Below the pieces are notes generated by a model, which saw only the letters and a list, made by a program, of their open reading frames with translations, did not search any database and had not been told where the DNA came from. Positions 41,918 to 50,794 of a DNA stretch of 52,025 nucleotides are shown here, piece by piece. A program made the position numbers and the translations under genes. Position 1 is the first letter of the stretch, and the number at the start of each line of letters is the position of its first letter. This DNA is from Bauldia sp. (GTDB taxonomy: Bacteria > Pseudomonadota > Alphaproteobacteria > Rhizobiales > Kaistiaceae): NCBI RefSeq assembly GCF_020442045.1, contig NZ_JAGRLA010000170.1, positions 1-52,025 of the forward strand. Direction: 5' to 3'.

Positions 41918-43326
41918 ACGACCGGCAACGCGGCCGAGCGGTCGGCCTCCGCCAGGCGTGCCAGGGTGTTCAGAGCCCGCTCCAGGCGGCGCTCGTCAGG
42001 CTCGGCGCAGACGCAGACCCGGACCGCGCCCGGATCGTCTCCCGGCCGGACGCAGAAGACGTCGCCCGGCGTCACCGCGACGCCCTGGCTGAGGGCGCTT
42101 GCGACGAAGTCGCTGGTACGGATACCGGGCGGCAGTGGCACCCACCTGTGCAATGACGCGGACACGCCGCTTGCCGGCCCGAGGATGCGATCCGCGAGCC
42201 GCTGGCGCCGGAACGCCGCGTCGGCCTGAAAATTGGCGCGTTTCGCGCCTTCGCCGCTACGGATCATCCGGGCGGCAAGTTCGGAGAGAAGCGGCGATGG
42301 CATGACCGTCGTAGCGCGCAGCGTCCCGAGCAAGCGGCGGCGATGCTGCGCGCGGGCCGCGAGATAGCCGATGCGCATCGCGGGCGCGATCGGCTTTGAA
42401 AGGCTGGTCAGGTAGATCGAGATGTCGGGCGCGATCTCCCAATAGGAAGAGACGCGCGGCTGGAGGATGAAGCCATAGGCGTCGTCCTCCACGATGAGCA
42501 CGCCGTGCTCACGGGCGATGCGCGCGATGTCCTTTCGCCGACCGGTGCTCGCAGTTGCCGTCGTCGGATTCTGCAGGGTGGGCATCGTGTACAGGAGCCG
42601 CGGGCCAAGGCGCTTGCAAGCTTCCTCGAAGCGATCCGGGTCGAGCCCTTCGTCGTCGAGATCGACCGACTCGAGTCGAATCCCAACGGACTGAGCGATG
42701 GCCAGCGCGCCGGGCCAAGTAAGCGATTCCGTTACGACGACATCGCCGCGGCGGGCGAAGGCGAGGAGGGTCGAGAGGAGGCCGGTCTGGCCGCCCGCCA
42801 CCACCATCACGTCTTCCGGATCCGCCTCGACACCGAGAAAGTTCAGCCAGTCGGCGCCGGCGGCGCGATGGTCTGCCCGGCCATGCGGAGGATGATAGAG
42901 AGACAGTTCGTCTAGATCGGTCTCCCCTATCATCGCCGAGAGGCTCTCGCCGAGTGCCTGGCCGGCGCCCTGCTTGAGCGGGTGATTGAGGCTGAGGTCG
43001 ATAACGTCGGCCTCCGGAACCGATGAGACATACATGCGTTCCAGCGGCCGGGTTTCGGCCCCGCCCGCTGAATTTCCATTCGTCGCCGACCGCACGAAAG
43101 TCCCGCGTCCGACCGTGCTCTCGAGAAGGCCGCGGCCTGTCGCCTCCGCATAGCCGCGCGTAACCGTGCTTGTCGCAACGCCGAGCTGACGTGCCAGCGC
43201 CCGGTGGGTCGGCAGTCGCTCGCCCGCCTTGAGACGGCCGCTGCGGATCGCCCCTTCGATGGCGTCGGCGAGAATCACATACGCATCGCCGTAACCGCGG
43301 TCGATGTCGGGTAGCCAGGTCAACAT
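41914..43326 (-). CDS. MocR family regulator (GntR helix-turn-helix fused to aminotransferase-like domain)
   Basis: A 470-residue PLP-dependent regulator. The GntR-type winged helix spans about 10-80 (LADAIEGAIRSGRLKAGERLPTHRALA, LGVATSTVTRGYAEA), and the fold-type-I aminotransferase domain spans about 110-465. The PLP-binding Lys is in SLSKPIAPAMRIGY, with upstream YTMPTLQNPTTAT and IVEDDAYGFI. Such proteins sense an amino compound through PLP. ATG 43326 overlaps the stop of the SDR remnant (TGATG); an upstream in-frame start at 43416 lies inside that remnant. It is divergent from the transporter/D-amino-acid operon at 43721, which it likely controls. Confidence 0.92.
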   Translation of the reverse strand: MLTWLPDIDRGYGDAYVILADAIEGAIRSGRLKAGERLPTHRALARQLGVATSTVTRGYAEATGRGLLESTVGRGTFVRSATNGNSAGGAETRPLERMYVSSVPEADVIDLSLNHPLKQGAGQALGESLSAMIGETDLDELSLYHPPHGRADHRAAGADWLNFLGVEADPEDVMVVAGGQTGLLSTLLAFARRGDVVVTESLTWPGALAIAQSVGIRLESVDLDDEGLDPDRFEEACKRLGPRLLYTMPTLQNPTTATASTGRRKDIARIAREHGVLIVEDDAYGFILQPRVSSYWEIAPDISIYLTSLSKPIAPAMRIGYLAARAQHRRRLLGTLRATTVMPSPLLSELAARMIRSGEGAKRANFQADAAFRRQRLADRILGPASGVSASLHRWVPLPPGIRTSDFVASALSQGVAVTPGDVFCVRPGDDPGAVRVCVCAEPDERRLERALNTLARLAEADRSAALPVV

Positions 43327-43556
43327 CACGAAATATCCGGGGTCTGCCCGCCATCGAAAGGAATCGCCGCACCAGTCAGCCAGCCAGAGTCCGGCGTGGC
43401 ACGCAACTTGATCCATTGGGCGATTCCATCGGCCTCGGCAATGCGGCCGATCGGTCCCTGACTTCCGACTGCCTTCGCCGCGGCGCCGATGCCGGCTCCC
43501 GTACCTGTCACCATCGCCGCTGTCATTCCGTCTTCATCCCGGGCCTTGGCGCTCAA
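43326..43556 (-). pseudogene. Internally deleted SDR gene, in frame
   Basis: A 76-codon open frame. Its first part carries the SDR cofactor motif MVTGTGAGIGAAAKAVG and its second part carries an SDR C-terminus: GPIGRIAEADGIAQWIKL, then SGWLTGAAIPFDGGQTPDIS. Everything between, about 170-180 residues including the catalytic Ser/Tyr/Lys, is missing, yet the frame is kept. It cannot be a working dehydrogenase. Its stop overlaps the MocR start, so it may persist as a translated leader for that gene. Confidence 0.7.
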
Positions 43557-43578
43557 TTGTATCTATCAAAGAGACAAT
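43556..43578. promoter_or_regulatory. ATTGT/ACAAT inverted repeat in the MocR/transporter divergent region
   Basis: ATTGT (43556-43560) and ACAAT (43574-43578) flank a 13-base centre in the 164-base region between the SDR remnant/MocR unit and the binding protein at 43721. It is a candidate MocR operator; the short arms make this tentative. No other structure was noted there. Confidence 0.35.
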
Positions 43579-43720
43579 GTTCATTTCGGTACTCCCTAGC
43601 GAAGAATACGCTGCAGTCCAAGCCTATATGCCCATGAGCGACATTGACTCATCCAGGCCGTCATGGTGCGATGCAGACCTTGTGTTGTCCATCAGTACAA
43701 ATGGCCAGAGGGGAGCGATC

Positions 43721-45151
43721 ATGCGTGCAATGACACTTATGTCCGCAGTTGGTGGTGCCCTGCTGCTCGCGGCGCAGCCCGCACTGTCGGAGGAGAATGC
43801 AGCAGAGAAAGCGGTCGACGCGGCCAAGCAATATTCAGGGATCACCCTGAATTCGGCCGAGGAAGCCGGCCTGATGGCGATGCTCGGGATAAACATCACC
43901 GGGCCCGAATGGAAGGAACTCACCGGGATTGGCCTGAACGTTACCGAGATACCGTTCGAGGAGCTGTTTCCGAAGCAGATGCTGGAGCACAAGGCCGGCA
44001 GCGGTGCCTACGACATCATGACGATCGGACCGTCCTGGGTCGCCGACATGGTTCGCAACGGCGCCCTTGAACCGCTCGATCCCTTTATCGAGAAGTACGG
44101 GGTTGCCAGCGAATTCGACGACATCGCGCCGGCCTTCAAGGACTGGATGACCTATGACGGCAAGACCTACGCGCTCGTCGTCGACGGCGATGTCCACCTT
44201 CTCTACTACCGCAAGGACATCTTCGAGGATCCGGAGAACATGGAGGCGTTCAAGGCCGAGTACGGCTACGACCTCGCGCCGCCCCAGACCTGGGAGCAGT
44301 TCGGCCAGATCTGCAAGTTCATCACGGACAAATATGCGCCCGAGCTCTACGGCGCCGGCCTCATCAATACCGGTTATATGCACTTCTTCTTCTCGGAGCG
44401 GCTCCGCACCTATGGCGGCAAGTTCTTCGATCCCGAGACGATGAAGGCGACCGTAAACAGCCAGGAAGCGATCGACGCGTTGACCGACATGGTCGACCAG
44501 CTCGACTGCCAGCCGCCCGGCGTCCAGACCTGGGGCTTTGGCGAAAGCCTCAGCGCTCTCAGCGCCGGCGAGATTGCCATGACCATCAGCTGGCCGCCCA
44601 TCGCCCGCTGGGCTCAGGGCATCAACGCTGACGAGCAGGCGCTTTCATGGGTGCCGGAGAGCACGGTCGTCGACAAGATCGGCTACGCGCTGCCGCCCGG
44701 CGGCCATCCGGAACTCGCCTCTGGAATCATGCTGGCGGTCTCGCCCGACAGCAAGAACAAGGATGCCGCCTACCTCTATATCCAGTGGCTGCATTCCAAG
44801 CAGGAGAGCCTGAAGAACGTCATGCGTCCGCTCGGGCTCCGCGACGCCTTCCGCATTTCGCACTACGAGGCGCCGGAGTACCAGGCCCTCTGGCCGACCG
44901 CTCCGGACTATCTCGCGACCCTGCGTCAGGCGGGCGAACAAGGCTATTCGGACCTCGCGATCCTCGAGACCTACAAGTACTGGGATTCGATGGGGCGTGC
45001 GGTTGTCGCGGCGATCGGCGGAAAGGATCCCAAAGAGGCGCTGGATGACCTCGCCGCCGAATGGGACGGCCTGACCGAGCAGATCGGGGTCGACCGCCAG
45101 AAGGAGGCCTATCTCGAGTGGGCCCAGAAGCCGAGCGCCTATCGCGAATAG
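43721..45151 (+). CDS. CUT1-type ABC transporter substrate-binding protein
   Basis: A 476-residue extracellular solute-binding family 1 protein. The signal peptide MRAMTLMSAVGGALLLAAQPALS-EE ends near 23. The mature part has GPEWKELTGIGLNVTEIPFEELFPKQMLE, AYDIMTIGPSWVADMVRNGAL and DGDVHLLYYRKDIFEDP. ATG 43721 has GAGGGGAG upstream; the longer frame from 43577 crosses the operator and has no ribosome site. First gene of an operon that continues with two permeases, an aldolase-like enzyme and a D-amino-acid dehydrogenase. Confidence 0.93.
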   Translation: MRAMTLMSAVGGALLLAAQPALSEENAAEKAVDAAKQYSGITLNSAEEAGLMAMLGINITGPEWKELTGIGLNVTEIPFEELFPKQMLEHKAGSGAYDIMTIGPSWVADMVRNGALEPLDPFIEKYGVASEFDDIAPAFKDWMTYDGKTYALVVDGDVHLLYYRKDIFEDPENMEAFKAEYGYDLAPPQTWEQFGQICKFITDKYAPELYGAGLINTGYMHFFFSERLRTYGGKFFDPETMKATVNSQEAIDALTDMVDQLDCQPPGVQTWGFGESLSALSAGEIAMTISWPPIARWAQGINADEQALSWVPESTVVDKIGYALPPGGHPELASGIMLAVSPDSKNKDAAYLYIQWLHSKQESLKNVMRPLGLRDAFRISHYEAPEYQALWPTAPDYLATLRQAGEQGYSDLAILETYKYWDSMGRAVVAAIGGKDPKEALDDLAAEWDGLTEQIGVDRQKEAYLEWAQKPSAYRE

Positions 45152-45180
45152 GCGGCAGGGTTTCGGACCCAGCGATACCG

Positions 45181-45207
45181 TGCGGCGGGGAGACTTTCTC
45201 CGCCGCA
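45181..45207 (+). other. Intercistronic stem-loop after the third CUT1 binding-protein gene
   Basis: TGCGGCGG (45181-45188) pairs with CCGCCGCA (45200-45207), with a possible inner GAG/CTC extension, 30 bases after the binding-protein stop and 27 bases before the permease GTG. There is no T tract. Confidence 0.5.
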
Positions 45208-45234
45208 TCGCGATGAAGCCAATCGGGGGATAGC

Positions 45235-46140
45235 GTGGCGAGCGCAGCGGTGTCTGGATCGGCCTCGGGACGAGCGGATGACACCCGCCTGTTCAAATAC
45301 GGGCTGATTGCACCGGCAACCTTTGTCATGGTGCTGGTCGCCGTTTTCCCGTTGATCTACCTCATCGTTGTCAGCTTCCAGCGGATCAGCCTCAGCGACG
45401 ATATCACCAGCTTCTCCGGACTGGTGAACTACGCGCGGATATTCTCCGACGCGCGGCTCTGGGATGCCGTGCTCCACACCCTCCTCATCACTGTCATAGC
45501 GTTGCCGATCGAGCTCGTGCTCGGCATGCTGCTCGGCTATCACTTTCTCCCCGACAGGCCGTTCAAGCGCCTGCTTGTCGCCTTGCTGATCATTCCGTCG
45601 GTGATCTCTCCGATGGTCGCAGGCTCGATGTGGCGGCTGATGTTCGACGACCGCTATGGGCCGATCAACCAGATCATCTCGTGGTTCGCCGGCGAGCGCA
45701 TTTCGATCCTGTGGACCATCAACATTGCCTGGGCATATCCGGCAATCATCATAACCGACGTCTGGCAGTGGACGCCGTTCATGTTCATCATCCTGATGGC
45801 GGCGCTCGCCAATGTCGATCAGGAACTGCTCGACGCGGCAGCGATCGACGGGGCTTCGGGCTGGCGCACGTTTCTCGAGGTGACGCTGCCCGCTATCCGT
45901 CCGGTAATGATGATCGCGCTGCTCATCCGGGGCCTCGATCTGATACGCCTCTTCGACTCGGTGTGGCAGCTCACGCGAGGCGGACCGGGCAGCGCGACAG
46001 AAACGATATCGATCTACGCCTATATCCGCGGCTTTCAGGAATTCGACACGAGCTACATCGCGGCCGTCGTCGTAGTCCTGGCCATCCTGTTTTCCGTTGG
46101 CCTCGTCGTGGTGCTCAAACGCATGGCGATCGCACGATGA
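45235..46140 (+). CDS. ABC transporter permease (MalF-like)
   Basis: A 301-residue inner-membrane permease starting at GTG 45235 with GGGGGA upstream. Hydrophobic segments begin LIAPATFVMVLVAVFPLIYLIV; the EAA loop reads LLDAAAIDGASGWRTFLEVTLPAIRP. The stop overlaps the next permease start (ATGA). No ATPase gene accompanies it. Confidence 0.93.
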   Translation: MASAAVSGSASGRADDTRLFKYGLIAPATFVMVLVAVFPLIYLIVVSFQRISLSDDITSFSGLVNYARIFSDARLWDAVLHTLLITVIALPIELVLGMLLGYHFLPDRPFKRLLVALLIIPSVISPMVAGSMWRLMFDDRYGPINQIISWFAGERISILWTINIAWAYPAIIITDVWQWTPFMFIILMAALANVDQELLDAAAIDGASGWRTFLEVTLPAIRPVMMIALLIRGLDLIRLFDSVWQLTRGGPGSATETISIYAYIRGFQEFDTSYIAAVVVVLAILFSVGLVVVLKRMAIAR

Positions 46141-46970
46141 GCGCCGTGGCACCCCACCGGCGCCTGCGAAAGACAGGATGGTACATCGCCTCCGCGGCGA
46201 TCGTTGTTGCTTTCCTCTTCCCGGTCTACTGGATCTTCGCCGTGTCGCTGAAGACGCCTCGGGAGATATTCAAGTTCCCGCCTGCCTGGTATCCGGCGAC
46301 GCCCCAGTTCAACAACTTCCTCGTCCTCTTCCGGGATGGAGACGTCTGGTCGATCTGGAACAGTTTCGTGCTCGCCTCAACCAGCACGGTGGTCGCCATG
46401 ATCCTCGGCATCATGTGCGCCTACTCGATTGTCCGCTTCAAGACCGGCGGCGAGAATCTGGCGATCTGGATCATCTCCCAGCGTCTGCTGCCGCCGATTG
46501 CCATCGTCTTCCCGATCTTCCTCATCTATTCCAAGCTCGGGCTGACCGACACCTATCAGGGGCTGATCCTCCTCTACACGGCGTTCGCCCTGCCATATGT
46601 GATCTGGCTGATGCGCGGCTACATCCAGGAAGTGCCGATGGCGCTCGAGGAATCCGCCCTCGTCGACGGCGCGTCGCGCTGGCAGATCCTCTGGTTCGTC
46701 GTCATACCGGTCACGCGCAACGGGATATTCGCGACGGCGGTCTTCGCCTTCATCTTCTCGTGGAACGAGTTCCTGTTCGCTCTCGTGCTGACCCGGACCG
46801 AGGTCATCACCTTCCCCGTCCAGGTCAGCCAGTATTTCGGCGCGCAGTCGACCTTCTGGGCGAAAATTTCGGCGATGTCGGTCCTCGGCACGCTGCCGAT
46901 CTTCTTCGCCGTCGCCGCCTTCCAGCGATACCTGGTCCGCGGCATCACTCTTGGAGCTGTCAAAGGATGA
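46137..46970 (+). CDS. ABC transporter permease (MalG-like)
   Basis: A 277-residue inner-membrane permease. The first helix WYIASAAIVVAFLFPVYWIF precedes AVSLKTPREIFKFPPAW, and the EAA loop reads LEESALVDGASRWQILWFVVIPVTRN, where Glu-Ser replaces the usual Glu-Ala of the motif. It ends QRYLVRGITLGAVKG. The start and stop both overlap neighbours (ATGA), coupling transport to the aldolase-like enzyme. Confidence 0.93.
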   Translation: MSAVAPHRRLRKTGWYIASAAIVVAFLFPVYWIFAVSLKTPREIFKFPPAWYPATPQFNNFLVLFRDGDVWSIWNSFVLASTSTVVAMILGIMCAYSIVRFKTGGENLAIWIISQRLLPPIAIVFPIFLIYSKLGLTDTYQGLILLYTAFALPYVIWLMRGYIQEVPMALEESALVDGASRWQILWFVVIPVTRNGIFATAVFAFIFSWNEFLFALVLTRTEVITFPVQVSQYFGAQSTFWAKISAMSVLGTLPIFFAVAAFQRYLVRGITLGAVKG

Positions 46971-48106
46971 CGTCTTCTCTGGGCCCGAACCGCCACCTGA
47001 TCGGCCGCGAAGCGGAACTCGTCGCGCGCGAGCTTTCGACCCCCGCCCTGATGGTCGACCTCAATGCGTTCGAGGCCAATCTCTTGAGGATGGCCGATCT
47101 TGTCGGCAGCGCCGGGCGCAAGGTCCGGCCTCACGCCAAGGCCCACAAGTCCAGCCTCGTCGGCAAGCGCCAGCTCGACGCGGGAGCGGTCGGCCTTTGC
47201 TGCGCGACGGTCCGCGAAGCGGAGGTGCTTGGCGAGGCCGGCCTGTCCGGCCTGCTGGTGACCACGCCGGTGGTGACGCCATCGATGGTGTCGCGCCTGA
47301 CCGCCGTCGCCGAGCAGGCGGACGACTTGATGGTTGTTGTCGACAGCCTTACCGGCGTCGAGATCTTCGCGGAATATGCCCGGCCCGGCCGCCCGATCGG
47401 CATCCTGATCGACATCGACATGGGCCTTGGCCGTGACGGTCTCGTCGAACCTGCCGAGGCGGTCGCGCTGGCGCGGCGGATCGACGAGCTGCCGCAGCTC
47501 ACCTACCGCGGCGTCCAGGCCTACTACGGCCATCTCCAGCACGTGAAGACGCTGACCGACCGCCATGCGAAGATCGCCGAGCAATGGGACAACCTCGTGC
47601 GGTTCCTTGAAGCATTGTCAGGGGCGGGGTTTGCACCGGAGATCATCTCGGGCGGCGGCACCGGCACCCATCACCTCGACCTCGCGCATGGACCTTTCAC
47701 GGAGATCCAGCCGGGATCCTACCTGTTCATGGACAAGCAATATGGGGAGGTCGAGATTGCGCCCGGCGGCTCGCCCTTCGCGACCTCGCTGACGGTCGCC
47801 GCGCGCGTCGTCAGCACCGCCCAGCCAGACCGCGTGATCGTCGACGCCGGTTCGAAAGCCCTGTCGACTGACTATGGTCCCGCGCTTGTCGTGAAGGGCG
47901 CGCCGGAAGGCGCAACCTACCAGTTCATGGGCGACGAACACGGGGCCATCCGCATGCCGGAGGGCGCAAACCGGCCGCCGCTCGGCGGCATCATTGAACT
48001 TGTAGCGCCACATTGCGATCCGACGGCCAACCTGCATGACCGCTTCCACGTCATGCAGGGCGGCCGGCTCGTCGATATCTGGCCGATCGAAGCACGGGGC
48101 TATTAG
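46967..48106 (+). CDS. D-threonine aldolase-like PLP enzyme (DSD1/alanine racemase N-terminal fold)
   Basis: A 379-residue fold-type-III PLP enzyme. The barrel begins STPALMVDLNAFEANL, and the PLP Lys is K58 in RPHAKAHK. SGGGTGTH binds the cofactor phosphate. The C-terminal domain has FMGDEHG and APHCDPT, whose His and Asp match the metal site of D-threonine aldolase and D-serine dehydratase. The family splits D-beta-hydroxy amino acids (D-threonine, D-phenylserine) to glycine and aldehyde, or dehydrates D-serine. The two are hard to separate by eye. Coupled by ATGA to the permease and followed 2 bases later by the dehydrogenase. Confidence 0.88.
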   Translation: MTSSLGPNRHLIGREAELVARELSTPALMVDLNAFEANLLRMADLVGSAGRKVRPHAKAHKSSLVGKRQLDAGAVGLCCATVREAEVLGEAGLSGLLVTTPVVTPSMVSRLTAVAEQADDLMVVVDSLTGVEIFAEYARPGRPIGILIDIDMGLGRDGLVEPAEAVALARRIDELPQLTYRGVQAYYGHLQHVKTLTDRHAKIAEQWDNLVRFLEALSGAGFAPEIISGGGTGTHHLDLAHGPFTEIQPGSYLFMDKQYGEVEIAPGGSPFATSLTVAARVVSTAQPDRVIVDAGSKALSTDYGPALVVKGAPEGATYQFMGDEHGAIRMPEGANRPPLGGIIELVAPHCDPTANLHDRFHVMQGGRLVDIWPIEARGY

Positions 48107-48108
48107 CC

Positions 48109-49374
48109 ATGAAGACCATTGTTCTCGGAAGCGGAATCATCGGCACGACGACCGCCTATTACCTGGCGAAGGCCGGACATGAGGTGCACGTCATCGAGCG
48201 GCAGCCGGAAGCGGCGATGGAGACGAGCTTCGCCAACGGCGGCGTCCTCCATACCAGCGAAGCGGAACCGTGGTCGCGTCCGGGCATGCCGCGTGCCGTC
48301 CTCTCATGGATCGGCAAGGAGGATGCGCCGATGCTCCTCCGGCTCAGCGCGCTGCCGTCGATGTGGCAATGGGGCCTCGACTTCATCCGCAACTGCGGGG
48401 TCGAGCGCTACCGCAAGGCCGTCCTCGTCAACCTCCGGCTCGCCAACCACACGTTGTCGCTGATGGACGACGTGCGGAAGGAATCAGGCGTCGAATACGA
48501 CCTGATGCAGAAGGGCACGCTGAAGATCTACACGCGCCGGGAAGCGCTCGACAAGAATGTCGCGGAATCGGAGAGGCAGCGGGAGGTGGGGCTGATCTTC
48601 GAGGCGGTGGACGCGCGGCGGTGCGTTGAGATCGAGCCGGCGCTGGCGCCGATCGAGAAGACGCTGGTCGGTGGCATCTATGCTCCGCCGGACGAGCACG
48701 GCGATTGCCACAAGTTCGCGGTCGGCTTGCGCAAATACTGCACGGAGAAGCTCGGCGTCACTTTCCATTTCAACACCGAGATCAAGCGGATCGTGCGCTC
48801 CGGCGACCAGGTCGCCTCGGTCGAGACAAGTGCCGGCAGCATGACAGGAGACGCTTATGTCGCGGCGTTGGCGAGCTTCGCGCCGGCATTGCTCGGGCCG
48901 CTCGGCGTGAAGGTCAGCATCTACCCGGCCAAGGGTGTCACCGTGACGGTGCCCGACACGGGATGGCCGGACGGACCCAGCGTCCCGATCATCGACGACA
49001 CGCGGCTGTTCGGGCTGATCCGGCTCGGCAATCGCTACCGGTGCTCGGGCTCGGTCGAATTCACCGGCTGGGACGTGACGCCGAGCCCGGCCCGGGCGCA
49101 GGCGATCGTCGACAACGTCATCGGCGTCTTCCCGGAATTCGCCAAATGCTATGACAAGAGCAGCGCCAAGGTCTGGTCGGGCCTCAGGCCGATGCCATCT
49201 TCCGGCAATCCTTATGTCGGGCCGACCCAGGTCAAGAACCTTTATCTCAACTGCGGTCATGGCCATCTCGGCTGGACACTCGCCTGCGGCTCCTCCCATC
49301 TTCTTGCCGACGTCGTGTCGGGCCGCAAGCCCGCCATCGACATGACCGGCCTGACTCTGGCCACGCACGCATGA
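48109..49374 (+). CDS. FAD-dependent D-amino acid dehydrogenase (DadA-like)
   Basis: A 421-residue FAD oxidoreductase of the DAO family. It opens with the dinucleotide fold IVLGSGIIGTTTAYYLAKAGHEVHVIER (4-31), then ETSFANGGVLHTSEAEPW as in DadA. The C-terminal part has VWSGLRPMPSSGNPYVGPT and LYLNCGHGHLGWTLACGS, the FAD- and substrate-binding GHGxxGWT region of DadA proteins. It would deaminate a D-amino acid to the 2-oxo acid, passing electrons to the respiratory chain. It follows the aldolase-like gene by 2 bases, and its stop overlaps the next start. Confidence 0.92.
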   Translation: MKTIVLGSGIIGTTTAYYLAKAGHEVHVIERQPEAAMETSFANGGVLHTSEAEPWSRPGMPRAVLSWIGKEDAPMLLRLSALPSMWQWGLDFIRNCGVERYRKAVLVNLRLANHTLSLMDDVRKESGVEYDLMQKGTLKIYTRREALDKNVAESERQREVGLIFEAVDARRCVEIEPALAPIEKTLVGGIYAPPDEHGDCHKFAVGLRKYCTEKLGVTFHFNTEIKRIVRSGDQVASVETSAGSMTGDAYVAALASFAPALLGPLGVKVSIYPAKGVTVTVPDTGWPDGPSVPIIDDTRLFGLIRLGNRYRCSGSVEFTGWDVTPSPARAQAIVDNVIGVFPEFAKCYDKSSAKVWSGLRPMPSSGNPYVGPTQVKNLYLNCGHGHLGWTLACGSSHLLADVVSGRKPAIDMTGLTLATHA

Positions 49375-49955
49375 CGCCGCCAATTCTCAGGACACGAGCC
49401 CGGGCGACTGCCGTCGCTCTTGTCGCCTCGGTCATACTGGTGGGTGCAGCGCTGGCTGCCGAACATGCGCGCGACAATGTCGTAACGGCCGCGGAACTCC
49501 GTCACGCGGATCCCGAGCTCGAGGCCCTGCTGCCGACGTCGCTCGGCGGCATCGCTCTCACTGTCGAGAGCCAGGCCGGTACCGATCTCTCGACCCGCAG
49601 TGCGCCCTTCGACACTTTCCTTGAAGGTCTTGGAAAGGGCAGGGCGGACTTCACGCTTGCGAGTGCCTATGCGCGAGGCGGCGACCTCAAGGCGGAGGTC
49701 GGCGCCTGGCGCGTGGACGGCGCCGATACGGCGATGCTCCTGCCGGGATTCAAGGACGTGATGCAGGCGTCGAGCACGACGCCGCTGACCATCGTCGAGC
49801 AAACAATCGCCGGGCGGGATGTCATCCGCATAGGCGATCCCGGGCAACTGACGCGGGGGCCGCTCTACGTCATGGTGCGCGGAGAAACGCTTCTCTTCGT
49901 GCAGACGCCGGAGCCGTCGCTCGCCGAGGAGGCGATGTCCAAGCTGCCGCAGTAG
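49371..49955 (+). CDS. Small exported protein of unknown function
   Basis: A 194-residue protein with signal peptide ARATAVALVASVILVGAALA, cleaved near residue 31. The mature part has ELEALLPTSLGGIALTVESQAG, GKGRADFTLASAYARGG and GPLYVMVRGETLLFVQTPEPS, a mixed alpha/beta pattern I cannot place. The start overlaps the DadA-like stop (ATGA), so it is the last gene of the operon. Its C-terminal pattern, a hydrophobic strand followed by PEPSLAEEAMSKLPQ, looks like a small periplasmic or surface domain. Function not assigned. Confidence 0.75.
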   Translation: MTPPILRTRARATAVALVASVILVGAALAAEHARDNVVTAAELRHADPELEALLPTSLGGIALTVESQAGTDLSTRSAPFDTFLEGLGKGRADFTLASAYARGGDLKAEVGAWRVDGADTAMLLPGFKDVMQASSTTPLTIVEQTIAGRDVIRIGDPGQLTRGPLYVMVRGETLLFVQTPEPSLAEEAMSKLPQ

Positions 49956-49966
49956 GTGGGCGAGCG

Positions 49967-50734
49967 TCAGAGCTCGGCGTTGACGATGAAGCCCGCGTCG
50001 ACGAGCAGGGTCGCCGACGTGACGTAGCTGGCATCGTCCGACAGCATGAAGGCGACGGTCGCGGCAAGCTCCGAGGGATCGGCGATGCGGTGGAGCGCGA
50101 TCCGGTCGAGGTAGTATTTCATCACGTCCGGCATATCGAGCATCGGCGCGCTCATGTTGGTCGCGACCGCGCCGGGCTCGATGACGTTGACCCGGATGCC
50201 GTTGTTGCCGAGTACCGCGCCAAGCGCCTTGCCGAGCATGCTGATCGCGCCCTTGGTGCCGCAATAGGCAACCTGGTCCGGCGAGCCGACATGGGCCGAG
50301 ATCGAGCTGATCATGACGATCGCGCCGCCATGGCCCTCGGCGACCATCTGCTTGGCGCCCTCGGTGCAGACCACCCAGGCGCCCCGGACGTTGGTTTCGA
50401 AGAGATCGTCGAAGTCCTCGATCTTCGTCTCGTTCCACGGCATGAAGGGATTGATCGCCGCATTGGAGACGATGTAGTCGAGCCGCCCGCCGCGTTCCGC
50501 GACCTCCTTCACCATCGCGGTGACGGCCGCCGGGTCTCGCATGTCGGCGACGACCGGGAAGGCCTTGCCGCCAAATTCCTCGATCCTGGCGAGGGTCTCG
50601 CTCGCATCGAGGCCGGGCTTCTGGTTGACGCCGACCACGGCTCCCTCCGATGCGAGCCGAACGGCGGTTGCCTGTCCTATGCCGGTCGTCGCGCCGGTGA
50701 CCAGCGCGACCTTGCCCTCGAAGCGACGTTCCAT
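49967..50734 (-). CDS. SDR family oxidoreductase
   Basis: A 255-residue classical SDR. Cofactor motif TGATTGIG at about 13-20, the NAA of SNAAIN in the middle, catalytic Ser in ISSISAHVGSP, and YCGTKGA with Tyr and Lys. It ends VTSATLLVDAGFIVNAEL. Convergent with the preceding operon (11 bases from its stop) and followed upstream on the same strand, after 60 bases, by the cyclase-family gene, so it belongs to the right-hand minus-strand cluster. The substrate is unknown. Confidence 0.92.
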   Translation of the reverse strand: MERRFEGKVALVTGATTGIGQATAVRLASEGAVVGVNQKPGLDASETLARIEEFGGKAFPVVADMRDPAAVTAMVKEVAERGGRLDYIVSNAAINPFMPWNETKIEDFDDLFETNVRGAWVVCTEGAKQMVAEGHGGAIVMISSISAHVGSPDQVAYCGTKGAISMLGKALGAVLGNNGIRVNVIEPGAVATNMSAPMLDMPDVMKYYLDRIALHRIADPSELAATVAFMLSDDASYVTSATLLVDAGFIVNAEL

Positions 50735-50794
50735 AGTGTTCTCCAGCGGAAAGCTCAGCGAATCCCCTTCGGTATCCGCCGCGGGAATGGATGT

